Shown: positions 4,361-5,172 of the stretch, piece by piece | Numbering within the stretch: the stretch's first letter is position 1 | How the letters are laid out: each line of letters starts with the position of its first letter | The notes under the pieces: model-generated | Databases searched by the model: none | What the model was told of the DNA's origin: nothing | The model's input: the letters and a program-made list of their open reading frames with translations, nothing else | DNA from: a bacterium | GTDB taxonomy: Bacteria; Vulcanimicrobiota; Vulcanimicrobiia; Vulcanimicrobiales; Vulcanimicrobiaceae | Direction: 5' to 3' | Assembly: GCA_021807065.1 (NCBI GenBank) | Contig: JAKAPO010000189.1 | Span: forward strand, 1-5,172 | Length of the DNA stretch: 5,172 nt | Position numbers and translations under genes: made by a program

Positions 4361-5172
4361 TGCGGGTACTGCTCTCGGGATACTACGGTTTTGGCAATCT
4401 CGGCGACGAAGCGCTGTTGGAGGTGATTGTCGAGCGCATTCGCCGGCGGTTTCCTTCGGCACAACTCGACGCGCTCTCCGCGACCCCGGAGGCGACGGCG
4501 AGCAGACTGGGCATCGACGCGACGCCGCGATGGCAGATGCGCGCCATACGCGGCGCGATCGGCCGAGCCGACGTCGTGCTCTCCGGTGGCGGCGGACTGT
4601 TGCAGAGCGCCACCTCGTTGCGCAGCCTGGTCTACTACGCGGGCATCATCCGTTCGGCGATTCGCGCCGGGCGGAGGACCATGATCTTCGCGCAATCGAT
4701 CGGACCGCTCGACGCGCTCGGCACGATGATCGTGCGGCGGTTCTGCCGCGGCGTCGATCGCGCCACGGTTCGCGACGAACGCTCGCGTGTGTTGCTGGCT
4801 TCGCTCTTGCCGGGCACGCCGGTCGAACGGACTGCCGATCCGGTCTTTCTCTACGAAATGCGCGAGCGCGTCGATCTGAGCCCCGAGGGACTTGGGGCGC
4901 ACTCCGGTCCGTACGCGGTCGTCTGCCTGCGAAAGTGCACCGGCTTTACCGCGGGCGTTGCGACGCTCGTTCGCGCCGTCGATCGCCTTGCCGAAGCGCA
5001 CGGGGTGCGCGTCGCGTTCCTGCCGCTCGGCGGAGCGCCCGACGCCGGCATCTCGACGGACGTCATTCGCGCCTGCCGCAGCGCGCCGGTGTTGCTTCCC
5101 GGTCCCACGCTCGAGAAATCTGCGGCGATCATCGCCGGAGCGAAACTGGTGATCGGCATGCGATTGCACGCA
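4360..5172 (+). CDS. csaB: Polysaccharide pyruvyltransferase CsaB, 3'-truncated by window edge
   Basis: CsaB transfers a ketal-linked pyruvate from phosphoenolpyruvate to cell-wall polysaccharide. In Bacillus this modification is needed for SLH-domain proteins to bind the wall. The 271 codons visible show the family signatures in order: SGYYGFGNLGDEALL (6-20), LSGGGGLLQ (74-82), FAQSIGPL (110-117), VRDERS (137-142), TADPVF (158-163) and GMRLHA (266-271), the last running into the window end. Family members are around 350-380 residues, so roughly the last quarter is missing. The frame has no stop within the window. The ATG overlaps the DUF5693 TGA by one base (TGATG) and has no obvious Shine-Dalgarno sequence, pointing to translational coupling. 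The symbol rests on motif recognition and on the DUF5693 neighbour; a broader pyruvyltransferase with a different glycan acceptor remains possible. Confidence 0.93.
   Translation, partial: MRVLLSGYYGFGNLGDEALLEVIVERIRRRFPSAQLDALSATPEATASRLGIDATPRWQMRAIRGAIGRADVVLSGGGGLLQSATSLRSLVYYAGIIRSAIRAGRRTMIFAQSIGPLDALGTMIVRRFCRGVDRATVRDERSRVLLASLLPGTPVERTADPVFLYEMRERVDLSPEGLGAHSGPYAVVCLRKCTGFTAGVATLVRAVDRLAEAHGVRVAFLPLGGAPDAGISTDVIRACRSAPVLLPGPTLEKSAAIIAGAKLVIGMRLHA

Noticed and set aside
4333..5169. 278-codon open frame on the minus strand
   Set aside because: It lies antisense to csaB, whose motifs are unmistakable. The translation is low-complexity and rich in Arg, Ala and Asp, typical of a shadow frame in GC-rich coding DNA.
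1..5172. CRISPR array, insertion sequence or prophage genes
   Set aside because: There are no regularly spaced repeats, no transposase or integrase frame, and no phage-like proteins. The tRNA is not followed by an integrase or by a partial tRNA duplicate.

Overview
The window is about 60% GC and reads as one bacterial chromosomal segment. All supported genes are on the + strand: the 3' part of an S41/CtpA processing peptidase, a tRNA-Val(UAC), an ECHDC3-type crotonase-fold protein, a DUF5693 membrane protein, and the 5' part of csaB (polysaccharide pyruvyltransferase). DUF5693 next to CsaB is a pairing I know from Terrabacteria-type lineages (Firmicutes and relatives). With the GC content and codon use this suggests a high-GC member such as Candidatus Eremiobacterota/WPS-2 or a neighbouring phylum. 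That placement is inference and was not tested.

Layout. Positions 1-1101 hold the peptidase, whose start lies outside the window. Positions 1102-1257 hold one arm (copy A) of a dispersed inverted repeat and the tRNA. Positions 1258-2046 hold the crotonase-fold gene, starting only 13 nt after the tRNA CCA. Positions 2047-2356 contain no protein gene but are dense in structure: a plausible sigma70-type promoter, a compact H-type pseudoknot, a GNRA-capped hairpin, a strong intrinsic terminator, the opposite arm of the inverted repeat (copy B), a 14-bp tandem repeat and an imperfect long hairpin. Positions 2357-4360 hold DUF5693, which overlaps csaB (4360 to the window end) by one base in a TGATG junction.

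How the genes fit together. DUF5693 and csaB look like one translationally coupled unit for cell-surface work. CsaB-family enzymes add ketal pyruvate to cell-wall polysaccharide, which in Gram-positive bacteria is the ligand for SLH-domain S-layer proteins. The peptidase also acts in the envelope but is separated from that unit by the tRNA and crotonase genes, so a functional link is not shown. The crotonase homologue lacks both glutamates of classical enoyl-CoA hydratases, so 'hydratase' should not be taken literally.

The most interesting stretch is 2089-2222. It looks like a free-standing structured RNA with its own promoter and terminator, and I could not assign it to any RNA family I can recall. 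The second is the pair of 38-bp inverted repeat arms (34/38 identical) that bracket the tRNA, the crotonase gene and the candidate RNA.
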